DNA of 30,485 bases, taken from the NCBI GenBank assembly GCA_021300055.1, contig JAJTHU010000029.1:1-30485 (forward strand). The letters run 5' to 3'. Below the pieces are notes generated by a model that had not been told where the DNA came from, ran no database searches, and saw nothing but the letters and a program-made list of their open reading frames with translations. The stretch's first letter is position 1; each line of letters begins with the position of its first letter. Below are positions 23,360 through 29,818 of the stretch, one piece after another. Position numbers and translations under genes: made by a program. Source of the stretch: Nitrosomonadaceae bacterium (GTDB lineage Bacteria; Pseudomonadota; Gammaproteobacteria; Burkholderiales; Usitatibacteraceae).

Positions 23360-23857
23360 ATGAATCGTCTTTCTCCAATCATCGCAGCGCTTCTTCTTGT
23401 CTCTGTTTCAGGTGTCTCCGCTCAAGAAGCCACGTTCAGCACGAAGTCACTCGCGCCTGAGACAGCATTGAAGGCTGCGCGTGCGGCGCTCGAATCTTGC
23501 CGCAAGAGCGGGTTTCAAGTCGCCGTGGCGGTTGTGGACCGCGGTGGCAACGCGCAAGTGTTGCTGCGCGACCGATTCGCGGGTGCGCACACGGTGGATA
23601 CCGCGATTAACAAGGCTTGGACGTCAGTCACGTTCAAGACGCCTACGCTCGCCTTTGCGAAAGAAACCGAGGCGGGCAAAGATGCCAGCGGCATTCGTCA
23701 ACTGCCGCGGGTTGTTGCAGTCGGTGGCGGGCTGATGATCGAAGCGGCGGGGTCGCTCGTGGGTGGTATTGGTGTGTCGGGTGCGCCAGGCGGTGCCGCC
23801 GACGACGTGTGTGCCCAAGCAGGTATCAAAGCCATCCAAGCAGATATTGAACTCTAA
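23360..23857 (+). CDS. HbpS/GlcG-family (DUF336) periplasmic protein
   Basis: This 165-aa exported protein has a signal peptide (about 1-21, IIAALLLVSVSGVSAQ). The GlcG/HbpS fold signatures are ALESCRKSGFQVAVAVVDRGGNAQVLLRDRFAGAHTVDTAINKAWTSVTF (residues about 45-95) and GGLMIEAAGSLVGGIGVSGAPGGAADDVCAQAGIKAI. Proteins of this family bind heme or act as small redox-linked accessory proteins. Members are often seen in sox and cytochrome clusters, though their role there is not defined to my knowledge. It lies between soxX and soxB, downstream of the repeat pair. ATG 23360 is preceded by only a weak ribosome-binding site (GAGG). Confidence 0.88.
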   Translation: MNRLSPIIAALLLVSVSGVSAQEATFSTKSLAPETALKAARAALESCRKSGFQVAVAVVDRGGNAQVLLRDRFAGAHTVDTAINKAWTSVTFKTPTLAFAKETEAGKDASGIRQLPRVVAVGGGLMIEAAGSLVGGIGVSGAPGGAADDVCAQAGIKAIQADIEL

Positions 23858-23897
23858 GCTACGGCTTAGTGATCGCTGACCTGACCGAGAGCAAAGC

Positions 23898-25631
23898 ATG
23901 AGCATGAATCGTCGTGAATTTTTGAATGTCCTTGCCATCGCGTCGGCCGGAGGCATGGCGCTTGATTCCTCCGAAGCGCTGGCGATGCGCGTCGGTGACA
24001 AGCCCAACAGCTTTTATGAGCTGCCGCGCTTTGGCAATGTGCATCTTCTGCACATGACCGACTGCCACGCACAATTGCTACCGATCTATTTCCGTGAGCC
24101 AAATGTCAACCTAGGCATCGGCGGCGCAGCGGGCAAACCCCCGCATCTGGTAGGCGAACATCTACTTAAGCACTTCGGTGTGCGTCCCGGCACGCGCGAC
24201 TCGCACGCCTTCACCTATCTCAACTTTGAGGCGGCCGCTAAGACGTACGGCAAGGTTGGCGGCTTCGCACATTTGGCGACGCTGGTGAAGCAACTCAAAG
24301 CTAGTCGCCCAGGCGCGCTGTTGCTTGACGGTGGCGATACGTGGCAAGGTAGTGGCACCGCGTTGTGGACCAAAGGCCAGGACATGGTCGACGCGTGCTT
24401 GGCGCTCGGCGTAGACGTGATGACGCCTCACTGGGAGATGACGCTCGGCGACAAGCGCGTCAAGGAAATTGTCGATAAAGACTTCAAGGGTAAGGTTGAT
24501 TTTGTCGCGCAGAACATCCACACCACAGACTTTGGTGATTTGGTGTTCGCGCCGTACACGATGAAGGACATGAATGGTGTGAAGGCGGCCATCATCGGCC
24601 AAGCCTTCCCATATACCCCCGTCGCGAACCCGCGCTATTTCACGCCCGAATGGACCTTTGGCATCAAAGAAATGGAGATGCAAAAGACCGTCGATGAGGT
24701 GCGCGCAAAGGGTGCACAAGTCGTGGTGGTGCTCTCACACAACGGTATGGACGTGGACCTCAAGATGGCCTCGCGCGTGACGGGCATCGACGCCATCATG
24801 GGCGGGCACACACACGACGGCGTACCCGCACCGTCAATTGTTGAAAACAAGTCCGGCAAAACGCTTGTCACCAATGCCGGTTCGAACGGCAAGTTCTTGG
24901 GCGTGCTCGACTTTGACGTGAAGAATGGCAAGGTCAGCGATTTCCGCTACAAGCTTTTGCCGGTTTTCTCGAACTTGCTGCCTGCCGACGCGAGCATGCA
25001 AAAACTTATCGACGGCACTCGCGCCCCATACACCGCCAGGCTTTCAGAAAAGCTCGCGGTCACCCAAGGGCTGCTGTATCGCCGCGGCAACTTCAACGGC
25101 ACGTTCGATCAGCTCATCCTCGATGCGATGATGAAAGTGCAGGGCGCCGAGGTGGCGTTCTCGCCGGGCTTCCGTTGGGGCACATCGATCTTGCCGAACC
25201 AAACCATCACGATGGAGCACGTGCTCGACCAAACGGCGATCACCTACCCATTCACGACGCTCACCGACATGAAGGGCGATTTCATCAAGACCGTCCTTGA
25301 AGACGTCGCCGATAACCTCTTCAACCCCGACCCGTACTTGCAGCAGGGCGGCGACATGGTGCGCGTCGGCGGCTTGCAGTACAGCATTGCGCCGAACGAG
25401 AAAATGGGCAGCCGCATTAGCAACATGACGCTCAGCGGTAAACGGATCGACCCCAACAAGACCTACAAGGTCGCTGGTTGGGCGCCTGTGGCAGAAGCCG
25501 CGCGCGATGCGGGTGGTAAGCCAATTTGGGACGTAGTGGCCGAGTATCTGCGCCAGAAGAAGACCGTCGCGCCAGTCAAGCTCAACACCCCCAAGATCAT
25601 TGGCGTCGGCAAGAATGCCGGGCTTGCCTAG
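23898..25631 (+). CDS. soxB: S-sulfosulfanyl-L-cysteine sulfohydrolase SoxB
   Basis: This 577-aa dimanganese metallophosphoesterase-fold enzyme has a Tat signal N-R-R-E-F-L near the N-terminus. The metal and active-site motifs are LLHMTDCHAQLLP, LLDGGDTWQGSGTALWTKGQ, PHWEMTLGD, VVLSHNGMDVDL and IMGGHTHDG. A 5'-nucleotidase-like C-terminal domain follows (about 370-560). SoxB hydrolyses the terminal sulfone of thiosulfate bound to SoxY, releasing sulfate, in the periplasm. The length matches the family (about 560-580). The end of the gene overlaps the thioredoxin-like gene by 17 nt. A GTG/ATG choice at the start is simple here, as ATG 23898 directly begins the Tat signal. Confidence 0.97.
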   Translation: MSMNRREFLNVLAIASAGGMALDSSEALAMRVGDKPNSFYELPRFGNVHLLHMTDCHAQLLPIYFREPNVNLGIGGAAGKPPHLVGEHLLKHFGVRPGTRDSHAFTYLNFEAAAKTYGKVGGFAHLATLVKQLKASRPGALLLDGGDTWQGSGTALWTKGQDMVDACLALGVDVMTPHWEMTLGDKRVKEIVDKDFKGKVDFVAQNIHTTDFGDLVFAPYTMKDMNGVKAAIIGQAFPYTPVANPRYFTPEWTFGIKEMEMQKTVDEVRAKGAQVVVVLSHNGMDVDLKMASRVTGIDAIMGGHTHDGVPAPSIVENKSGKTLVTNAGSNGKFLGVLDFDVKNGKVSDFRYKLLPVFSNLLPADASMQKLIDGTRAPYTARLSEKLAVTQGLLYRRGNFNGTFDQLILDAMMKVQGAEVAFSPGFRWGTSILPNQTITMEHVLDQTAITYPFTTLTDMKGDFIKTVLEDVADNLFNPDPYLQQGGDMVRVGGLQYSIAPNEKMGSRISNMTLSGKRIDPNKTYKVAGWAPVAEAARDAGGKPIWDVVAEYLRQKKTVAPVKLNTPKIIGVGKNAGLA

Positions 25632-26130
25632 CCTTCAGCGAAACCGTAACGCGCTCGCGCACGTAGCCGCACTCTGCGCTGCGCTGGCGCTGCTCAGCAT
25701 TGCCCCGGCTTTTGCACGCGACACCACGCTACCGAAAGCAACTGACCTGGCGGCCGATGCGCGTGTGGCGCAGCAAAGCGGCATCCCAGTACTCGTGCTG
25801 GTGAGTTTGGCAGGGTGCCCGCATTGCGAAAGCATTCGGCGTGGCCATCTCAACTCGATGCTCACTGAAAAACCACCCCGCGCCGTGATCCGACAGGTGG
25901 ACTTGCAATCTAATGCCCCTTTGCGCGGGTTTGACGGCAAACCCACGACCCACGCCGCGTTTTTGCAGCAGCAGCAGATCAAGTTCGCCCCCGTAGTGTT
26001 GCTTTTCACGCTGGACGGAAAGCGCGCCGTAGAGCCGCTAGTGGGCGCCATGCTCCCCGACTTTTACGGGGCGTATTTGGACGATGCCCTTCGCACGGCC
26101 ACTGCAAAAGTCCGTTCCAGCCCCCGCTAG
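25615..26130 (+). CDS. Thioredoxin-fold periplasmic protein, SoxW-like
   Basis: This 171-aa protein has an N-terminal signal (LAHVAALCAALALLSIAPAFA) and a thioredoxin-like core: ATDLAADARVAQQSGIPVLVLVSLAGCPHCESIRRGHL. The redox motif is C68-P-H-C71, as in DsbA/SoxW-type reductases rather than CGPC thioredoxins. It further shows IKFAPVVLLFTLDGKR, with the cis-Pro region. SoxW-type proteins keep the SoxY cysteine reduced when coupled to the membrane donor SoxV. No soxV is in the window. The gene starts within soxB (ATG 25615, a TTG at 25600 is also open) and closes the cluster. The GCGGGG hairpin after the stop lacks a T tract. Confidence 0.82.
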   Translation: MPGLPSLQRNRNALAHVAALCAALALLSIAPAFARDTTLPKATDLAADARVAQQSGIPVLVLVSLAGCPHCESIRRGHLNSMLTEKPPRAVIRQVDLQSNAPLRGFDGKPTTHAAFLQQQQIKFAPVVLLFTLDGKRAVEPLVGAMLPDFYGAYLDDALRTATAKVRSSPR

Positions 26131-26186
26131 GCGGCGGGGAGCGCCCCGAACAATACCCCCGGCAGGTTGCTGGGTTGCCCCGCAGT

Positions 26187-26216
26187 TTGCCCATGAGCCC
26201 CAAAATTGGCTATAAT
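26187..26216 (+). promoter_or_regulatory. Sigma-70 promoter of tRNA-Asn
   Basis: TTGCCC (26187-26192), an 18-nt spacer and a perfect TATAAT (26211-26216) lie 44 nt before the tRNA. A GC-rich discriminator (GGCTCGGC) follows, as expected for a stringently controlled stable-RNA promoter. Confidence 0.8.
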
Positions 26217-26260
26217 TTATGGCTCGGCAGCACCTTCGGACTGTTTGAAGTGCGCCCAAT

Positions 26261-26336
26261 TCCTCGATAGCTCAGTCGGTAGAGCGACGGACTGTTAATC
26301 CGCAGGTCCCTGGTTCGAGCCCAGGTCGGGGAGCCA
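26261..26336 (+). tRNA. tRNA-Asn (anticodon GTT)
   Basis: The 76-nt cloverleaf has acceptor arms TCCTCGA and TCGGGGA pairing with one G-U, then discriminator G and encoded CCA (26334-26336). The D-arm is AGCTCAGTCGGTAGAGC, the anticodon loop CTGTTAA has GTT at 26294-26296, and the T-arm is GGTTCGAGC. It is intact and has its own promoter. Its 3' 47 nt are duplicated at 27509-27555, marking it as an integration target. Confidence 0.97.
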
Positions 26337-26354
26337 AAATTTTTAGCAAATTCA

Positions 26355-26389
26355 ACGGGTTACGCTTAGCGGCGTGACCCGTTTTTTTT
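26355..26389 (+). terminator. Rho-independent terminator after tRNA-Asn
   Basis: ACGGGTTACGC (26355-26365) pairs with GCGTGACCCGT (with one G-U) and is followed by a run of eight T. It lies 18 nt after the tRNA CCA and presumably ends the tRNA transcript. Confidence 0.9.
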
Positions 26390-26602
26390 GTCTGTCTCTT
26401 ATTTTCGGTGTTTGCCTCCCAGGATTTCTCAAATTCAGCACTACAAATCCATTGCTGGACCGGATCCAACGTTCGTTAGAGCACAAAAAGTACAAGTAAC
26501 CCGGCCGAATTGAGGAATGATCCGATAGCAGTTTTTTGTTTTCAGTTCTTTAGTTTGTATATACAATGCCGATATCTAATCTGAAGGTGAACTTGGAGTA
26601 AT

Positions 26603-26905
26603 TTGGAGCCAACAACTCAACTCATATATTCGGAGCATGTGCGGACAAAACTACGCGATCGGCACAAGGTCACAGAGCGGGAGGTTTCGCAATGTTTCAT
26701 CAACCGGACAGGTGGTTTGCTCGAAGATACCCGTGAAAAGCATAAAACGAATCCCCCAACAGAATGGTTCATCGCTGAAACCAACCACGGGCGGGCGCTG
26801 AAAATTTGCTTCGTTCAAGTGGGGACAGCCATTCACATAAAAAGCGCGTACCCGCCAAATGCTGAGGAAGTACGTATATACAACGCGCATGCGTATTTGC
26901 CGTGA
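26603..26905 (+). CDS. BrnT-like small toxin (putative RelE-fold ribonuclease)
   Basis: This 100-aa protein begins at a TTG with GGAG 4 nt upstream. The peptide reads LIYSEHVRTKLRDRHKVTEREVSQCFINRTGGLLEDTREKHKTNPPTEWFIAETNHGRALKICFVQVGTAIHIKSAYPPNAEEVRIYN. The H-R/K pattern, W-F-I-A-E-T-x-x-G-R-x-L-K core and terminal KSAYPPN-EEV resemble BrnT/DUF4258-like toxins, some of which carry the misleading database name ADP-ribosyl-(dinitrogen reductase) hydrolase. The partner gene 19 nt downstream has the matching antitoxin pattern, and toxin-first order is typical of BrnTA. RNase activity is inferred from family resemblance only. No ATG is available in frame. The pair is the only cargo of the tRNA-Asn element. 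Confidence 0.7.
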   Translation: MEPTTQLIYSEHVRTKLRDRHKVTEREVSQCFINRTGGLLEDTREKHKTNPPTEWFIAETNHGRALKICFVQVGTAIHIKSAYPPNAEEVRIYNAHAYLP

Positions 26906-26924
26906 TAAACAACTGGAGAATTAA

Positions 26925-27305
26925 ATGAGTACAACCGACAAAGTGTCAGCCAGCGAATGTGATTGGGAATCTGGCAAGCTTGGTCGTGAGGAGCAGTACG
27001 TCCGCAGAGCAAGTAGGGATAAAGAGGTCTCGTTGGATGAAGCATTGAATTTGCAGATGATCTCAATCAGACTCCAACACCAACTTATCGAGGATTTGAA
27101 GTTCATCGCAAAGGCTAACGGCGTGGGATATCAGCCCCTCATAAGAGACATTCTTCAACGGTTCGTCGTTGGGGAAGTGAAGGCAATTGTGCGCGAGGTA
27201 AAGGAGCGTCGTGCGCGTGAAGAGGCAGAGGCCAAGCGTGAAGCCGAACAGGCAGCGCGTGAACTCGCAGAAGCAGAGGCCGCGTGTCAAAAGAAAGCCG
27301 CCTAG
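26925..27305 (+). CDS. BrnA/CopG-like antitoxin with charged C-terminal tail
   Basis: This 126-aa protein has GGAG 8 nt before the ATG. The N-terminal part ECDWESGKLGREEQYVRRA and the core LNLQMISIRLQHQLIEDLKFIAKANGVGYQPLIRDILQRFV form a ribbon-helix-helix antitoxin pattern that fits a DNA-binding dimer neutralising the upstream toxin. After about residue 85 comes an unusual 40-residue tail almost entirely of Glu, Arg, Lys and Ala (VKERRAREEAEAKREAEQAA), predicted as a long charged helix or coiled coil. The family normally ends near the RHH domain as I recall it. The tail could be a toxin-binding or oligomerisation element. A strong terminator follows 5 nt after the stop. Confidence 0.75.
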   Translation: MSTTDKVSASECDWESGKLGREEQYVRRASRDKEVSLDEALNLQMISIRLQHQLIEDLKFIAKANGVGYQPLIRDILQRFVVGEVKAIVREVKERRAREEAEAKREAEQAARELAEAEAACQKKAA

Positions 27306-27309
27306 CAAA

Positions 27310-27335
27310 AAAACGGCCCCAATCGGGGCCGTTTT
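27310..27335 (+). terminator. Rho-independent terminator of the toxin/antitoxin pair
   Basis: AAAACGGCCCC, loop AATC, GGGGCCGTTTT. It is a perfect stem (27310-27320 with 27325-27335), usable in both directions, directly after the antitoxin stop. Confidence 0.92.
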
Positions 27336-27382
27336 CACGATATCGCATGAGCGTTGGGAGCCGATTTGTGGCGGCATTTTTT

Positions 27383-27456
27383 TGTCTCTAATTGGCTGAA
27401 TATATCAATATATTCAACGGCCAAAAATTCCAAAAAACGGCCAAGAATTAGAGACA
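27383..27456. repeat. Nested palindrome near the right end of the tRNA-Asn element
   Basis: Outer arms TGTCTCTAATT (27383-27393) and AATTAGAGACA (27446-27456) are perfect inverses. Inside is the 20-nt palindrome TGAATATATCAATATATTCA (27397-27416, 9-bp arms). There are also two direct copies of ACGGCCAARAATT, where R is A or G. The whole 74-nt block is AT-rich and symmetric. It could be a recombination-accessory, nicking or replication site of the element, or a partition/operator-type site. It is not explained by any gene. Confidence 0.7.
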
Positions 27457-27508
27457 TTGAAAAGTGATTCCCTTTATCAATCAATATGTTGCGGTAATCT
27501 GAGCGGCT

Positions 27509-27555
27509 GACTGTTAATCCGCAGGTCCCTGGTTCGAGCCCAGGTCTGGGAGCCA
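27509..27555 (+). repeat. attR: duplicated 3' end of tRNA-Asn
   Basis: This matches 26290-26336 over 47 nt with one difference (T in place of G at 27546). Upstream a degenerate GAGCGGCT resembles the tRNA anticodon-stem region, but no cloverleaf can form, so this is not a functional tRNA. It also encodes, on the minus strand, the last 13 residues and stop of the recombinase remnant. Confidence 0.9.
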
Positions 27556-27936
27556 GTTACTACCAAAAGTGGGCACTCTTTCGAGAGTGCCCATTTTCTT
27601 TTGTGCCGCGAGCATCGCTAGGTTGGCATAGCTGCCCCGCATGACTGCCGTTTTCGCTTCGATACGGACTTCATCGACCAGCAACCGCAGATATTGTTTG
27701 GCAAAGGGGCGGTTGGACTTCAATTGCGCCGTCAAGGCTTTGGAGAACGTCGCAGCTTGATGCGCTGAGAGGACGGACTCTGGCAGCTCACGGCTACGTT
27801 TGATTTTTGCAATATCCGCCAAAACCTCCTGCCGGCGCGTTTGTAAGCGTCGTGCACGCTCCTGAAGCTCCGCGTCTGCTGGCAGGTAGCCGTTCTCGAC
27901 TGCCTCAAACAAACGGTCGCTCTTTAGGGTCGCCGA
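27514..27936 (-). pseudogene. Serine site-specific recombinase remnant (C-terminal fragment)
   Basis: On the minus strand, about 140 residues remain from SATLKSDRLFEAVENG through LPADAELQERARRLQTRRQEVLADIAK, KALTAQLKSNRPFAKQYLRLLVDEVRIEAKTAVMRGSYANLAM and the terminus NWLPDLGSNQGPAD. This is the coiled-coil and C-terminal end of a large serine recombinase. The catalytic resolvase domain and zinc-ribbon part are missing. An in-frame TAA (27937-27939) precedes the fragment, and only a TTG at 27912 could start it. The last 13 residues and the stop are exactly the antisense of the tRNA end duplicated at 27514-27555. The enzyme therefore abutted its att site, and this copy is dead. Confidence 0.82.
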
Positions 27937-28100
27937 TTAGGCAAGAGTTTCTTGAAACCGTCCTTGACTGGATAAGCCATGGAAACATTCTGGAGTACAT
28001 GGGTAAGAATCAGCACAAATCGAAGGCGAATGAGCTATGGGTGTACTTCCACTTGCAGTCTGCGGCGAGCTTGGGGGTGGGGGCGCAGCGGCTTGGCTAA
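27936..28100 (+). pseudogene. Unassigned C-terminal gene fragment
   Basis: The frame reads about 54 residues, RQEFLETVLDWISHGNILEYMGKNQHKSKANELWVYFHL then SAASLGVGAQRLG, to a stop at 28098-28100. The N-terminal part is lost where the recombinase remnant begins. It may be the tail of an accessory gene. No ribosome-binding site or start is credible, and I do not recognise the family. It marks the deletion junction near 27936. Confidence 0.35.
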
Positions 28101-28135
28101 GCGTTGCGCAGCCGCGTATTGCGGCTACGCCGGCA

Positions 28136-28171
28136 TATAATGGTACCCATATTGCAAAATATGGGTACCCA
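28136..28171 (+). promoter_or_regulatory. vapBC promoter -10 and operator palindrome
   Basis: TATAAT (28136-28141) is followed at once by a large inverted repeat. GGTACCCATATT (28142-28153) and AATATGGGTACC (28158-28169) are perfect 12-bp arms around GCAA. It ends 3 nt before the antitoxin ATG. No matching -35 is clear. The layout fits autorepression by the VapB-VapC complex. The message would have a very short leader. Confidence 0.75.
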
Positions 28172-28172
28172 T

Positions 28173-28433
28173 ATGAAAACCACCATAGAAGTTGCAGACA
28201 CGCTTTTGTTAACTGCTAAACAGGTCGCAAAACGCAACGGCACGACGGTACGGGCACTGGTCGAAGAAGGATTGCGGCGAGTGCTCAGTGACAACAAGCC
28301 AGCAGCGAAATCGCAGTTTCGTCTGGCGGATCAACGGGTGCATGGCAAGCGCGTGCTGCTTGAAGATCCGCAAGACTGGCGTAACTTGGAAGATGCTCAT
28401 CTAACCGAGCGCATCATCGGGCGGCGCAAGTGA
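28173..28433 (+). CDS. VapB-type antitoxin
   Basis: This 86-aa protein begins MKTTIEVADTLLLTAKQVAKRNGTTVRALVEEGLRRVLSD, the ribbon-helix-helix DNA-binding pattern of VapB antitoxins. The C-terminal half (KRVLLEDPQDWRNLEDAHLTERIIGRR) is polar and probably wraps the toxin. The frame is open to 28104, but that region holds the operator, and the ATG at 28173 gives the family N-terminus. The toxin gene overlaps it by 4 nt (GTGA at 28430), as is usual for vapBC. It lies in the accessory stretch just beyond the recombinase remnant. Confidence 0.9.
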   Translation: MKTTIEVADTLLLTAKQVAKRNGTTVRALVEEGLRRVLSDNKPAAKSQFRLADQRVHGKRVLLEDPQDWRNLEDAHLTERIIGRRK

Positions 28434-28861
28434 TTGCAGTCGACACTAACGTCCTCGTGTACGCTCATCGAGCCGAAACGACGTTTCACGTTCAAGCGTA
28501 TAACGCTGTTGTAGAACTTGCAGAGGGGGCGCGTCCTTGGGGGATTCCAGTTGTGTGTCTCCATGAGTTCTTGGCGGTAGTGACCAATCCGCGAGTGTTT
28601 GAGCCGCCGAGCACCGTAGAGCAAGCATTCGCACAGGCTGAAGCGTGGCTCGCGTCACCCACTTGTCATGTTCTTCATTCCGGTGAGCAACACGTTCGGG
28701 TGCTCGGAGACCTCGCGCGTCGAGCGCGGATCAAGGGTGGGCAGTTTCACGACGCAAGGATTGCAGCGATCTGCGTTGAGAATGGTGCGTCGGAGCTTTG
28801 GACTGCGGACCGTGACTTTAGTCGCTACAAAGGCCTCAAGACGCGCAATCCGATGCTGTAG
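28430..28861 (+). CDS. VapC-type PIN-domain ribonuclease toxin
   Basis: This 143-aa PIN-domain protein carries acidic active-site residues Asp5 (AVDTNVLVY), Glu46 (CLHEFLAVV), Asp108 (QFHDARIAAI) and Asp127 (LWTADRDF). Together these bind Mg and cleave RNA. All four are present, so the toxin looks intact. The GTG start overlaps the vapB stop (GTGA), giving coupled translation and immediate antitoxin contact. The RNA target (often initiator tRNA or rRNA in other VapCs) cannot be predicted. The gene ends 58 nt before the alpha/beta-hydrolase. Confidence 0.93.
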   Translation: MIAVDTNVLVYAHRAETTFHVQAYNAVVELAEGARPWGIPVVCLHEFLAVVTNPRVFEPPSTVEQAFAQAEAWLASPTCHVLHSGEQHVRVLGDLARRARIKGGQFHDARIAAICVENGASELWTADRDFSRYKGLKTRNPML

Positions 28862-28918
28862 CTTGTAGCCGTCTGACTGAGACGCCAAGCGGCGGCAATC
28901 TCCAGACATAATGCTCGT

Positions 28919-29818
28919 ATGTTTGAAGGCTTCAAACCGTTCGAGCAACGCGCCAACGGCATCACCATTCGCGGCATCCGCTCGCCTCACGATGCGGCCA
29001 AGCCTGCGCTCTTGTTGCTGCACGGCTATCCGCAAACCCACATCATCTGGCACCGCGTCGCACCGGCATTAGCTGAGCGCTTTAACGTGGTGGCGACGGA
29101 CCTGCGCGGCTATGGCGCGAGTGACAAACCGCACGGCGGAGCGGGGCACGCCGCCTATAGCAAGCGCGAGATGGCGCGCGATCAACTGGAGGTCATGGAA
29201 GCCTTGGGGTACGGCCGCTTCTTTGTGTGCGGGCACGACCGAGGCGCGCGCGTGGCGCATCGCATGGCGATGGATCACCCTTATGCAGTATTGCGGCTGA
29301 TGACGCTGGACATCTCGCCGACGCTGGCGATGTACGAACAAACCTCAATGGCGTTTGCGCGTGCGTATTGGTGGTGGTTCTTCTTGATTCAGCCCGAGCC
29401 GTTTCCCGAAAACATGATCCTCGCCGACCCGCGCACGTATTTGCACAAGAAGATTGGCTACGGTCGCGCGGGGCTAACGCCGTTCGCGCCAGAGGCGTAC
29501 GCGGCTTACCTTGCCAACGTGAGCAATCCGGATTGCGTACATGCAATGTGCGAGGACTATCGCGCGGCAGCGTCGATCGATCTCACGCACGACCGCACCG
29601 ATCGCGATGCGGGGCGCATGGTGACGTGCCCAATGCGTGTGTTGTGGGGCGAGCACGGCGTGATTCATCGCTGCTTTAAGCCGTTGGAGGATTGGCGGCG
29701 CGTGGCGGCGGATGTGAGTGGACGTCCGGTGCCGAGTGGGCATTACATACCGGAAGAAATCCCTGACGTGTTGCTGGCTGAGATGCTGGCGTTTTTTGTG
29801 GAAGAGGGAACAGCGTGA
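28919..29818 (+). CDS. Alpha/beta-hydrolase of the fluoroacetate dehalogenase-like family
   Basis: This 299-aa hydrolase has the oxyanion segment LLLLHGYPQTHIIWH, nucleophile Asp107 in FVCGHDRGARVAHRM, Asp131 in LMTLDISPT and His275 in SGHYIPEEIP. The Asp nucleophile with Arg108 and Arg111 is the dehalogenase signature, and the 24-residue D-to-D spacing matches fluoroacetate dehalogenase (D110/D134). The pocket His of that enzyme (H155) aligns with Trp152 in AYWWWFFLIQPEPFPE. Trp153 and Tyr214 are conserved. Loss of that His argues against fluoride release and for another substrate, such as chloroacetate or an epoxide (inference). The stop overlaps a GTG (29815) that begins a truncated dehydrogenase start. 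No clear promoter is seen. Confidence 0.85.
   Translation: MFEGFKPFEQRANGITIRGIRSPHDAAKPALLLLHGYPQTHIIWHRVAPALAERFNVVATDLRGYGASDKPHGGAGHAAYSKREMARDQLEVMEALGYGRFFVCGHDRGARVAHRMAMDHPYAVLRLMTLDISPTLAMYEQTSMAFARAYWWWFFLIQPEPFPENMILADPRTYLHKKIGYGRAGLTPFAPEAYAAYLANVSNPDCVHAMCEDYRAAASIDLTHDRTDRDAGRMVTCPMRVLWGEHGVIHRCFKPLEDWRRVAADVSGRPVPSGHYIPEEIPDVLLAEMLAFFVEEGTA

Larger units (their letters stand above)
26290..27555. mobile_element. 1.2-kb AT-rich element integrated at tRNA-Asn (attL in the tRNA, attR at 27509-27555)
   Basis: The tRNA 3' end (26290-26336) recurs in direct orientation at 27509-27555 with one mismatch in 47 nt. Between them lie 1,172 nt that are visibly more AT-rich than the flanks and contain a terminator, a toxin/antitoxin pair, another terminator and a palindromic region. 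No intact integrase lies between the repeats. The unit is either a decayed genomic island reduced to its addiction module, or a satellite mobilised in trans by a recombinase such as the one whose remnant follows. The boundaries are well supported. The mechanism is inferred. Confidence 0.75.

Noticed and set aside
26115..26140. Terminator after the SoxW-like gene
   Set aside because: The CCCCGC/GCGGGG stem has no U tract. It may be a factor-dependent end, but it is not supportable as an intrinsic terminator.
26272..26469. Minus-strand frame ending RPGLEPGTCGLTVRRSTD over the tRNA
   Set aside because: The ending is antisense translation of tRNA-Asn, a known kind of annotation artefact, and the upstream part crosses the tRNA terminator.
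27490..27556. Second tRNA-Asn gene
   Set aside because: Only the 3' 47 nt match. There is no matching acceptor 5' strand or D-arm, so it is an att-site duplicate.
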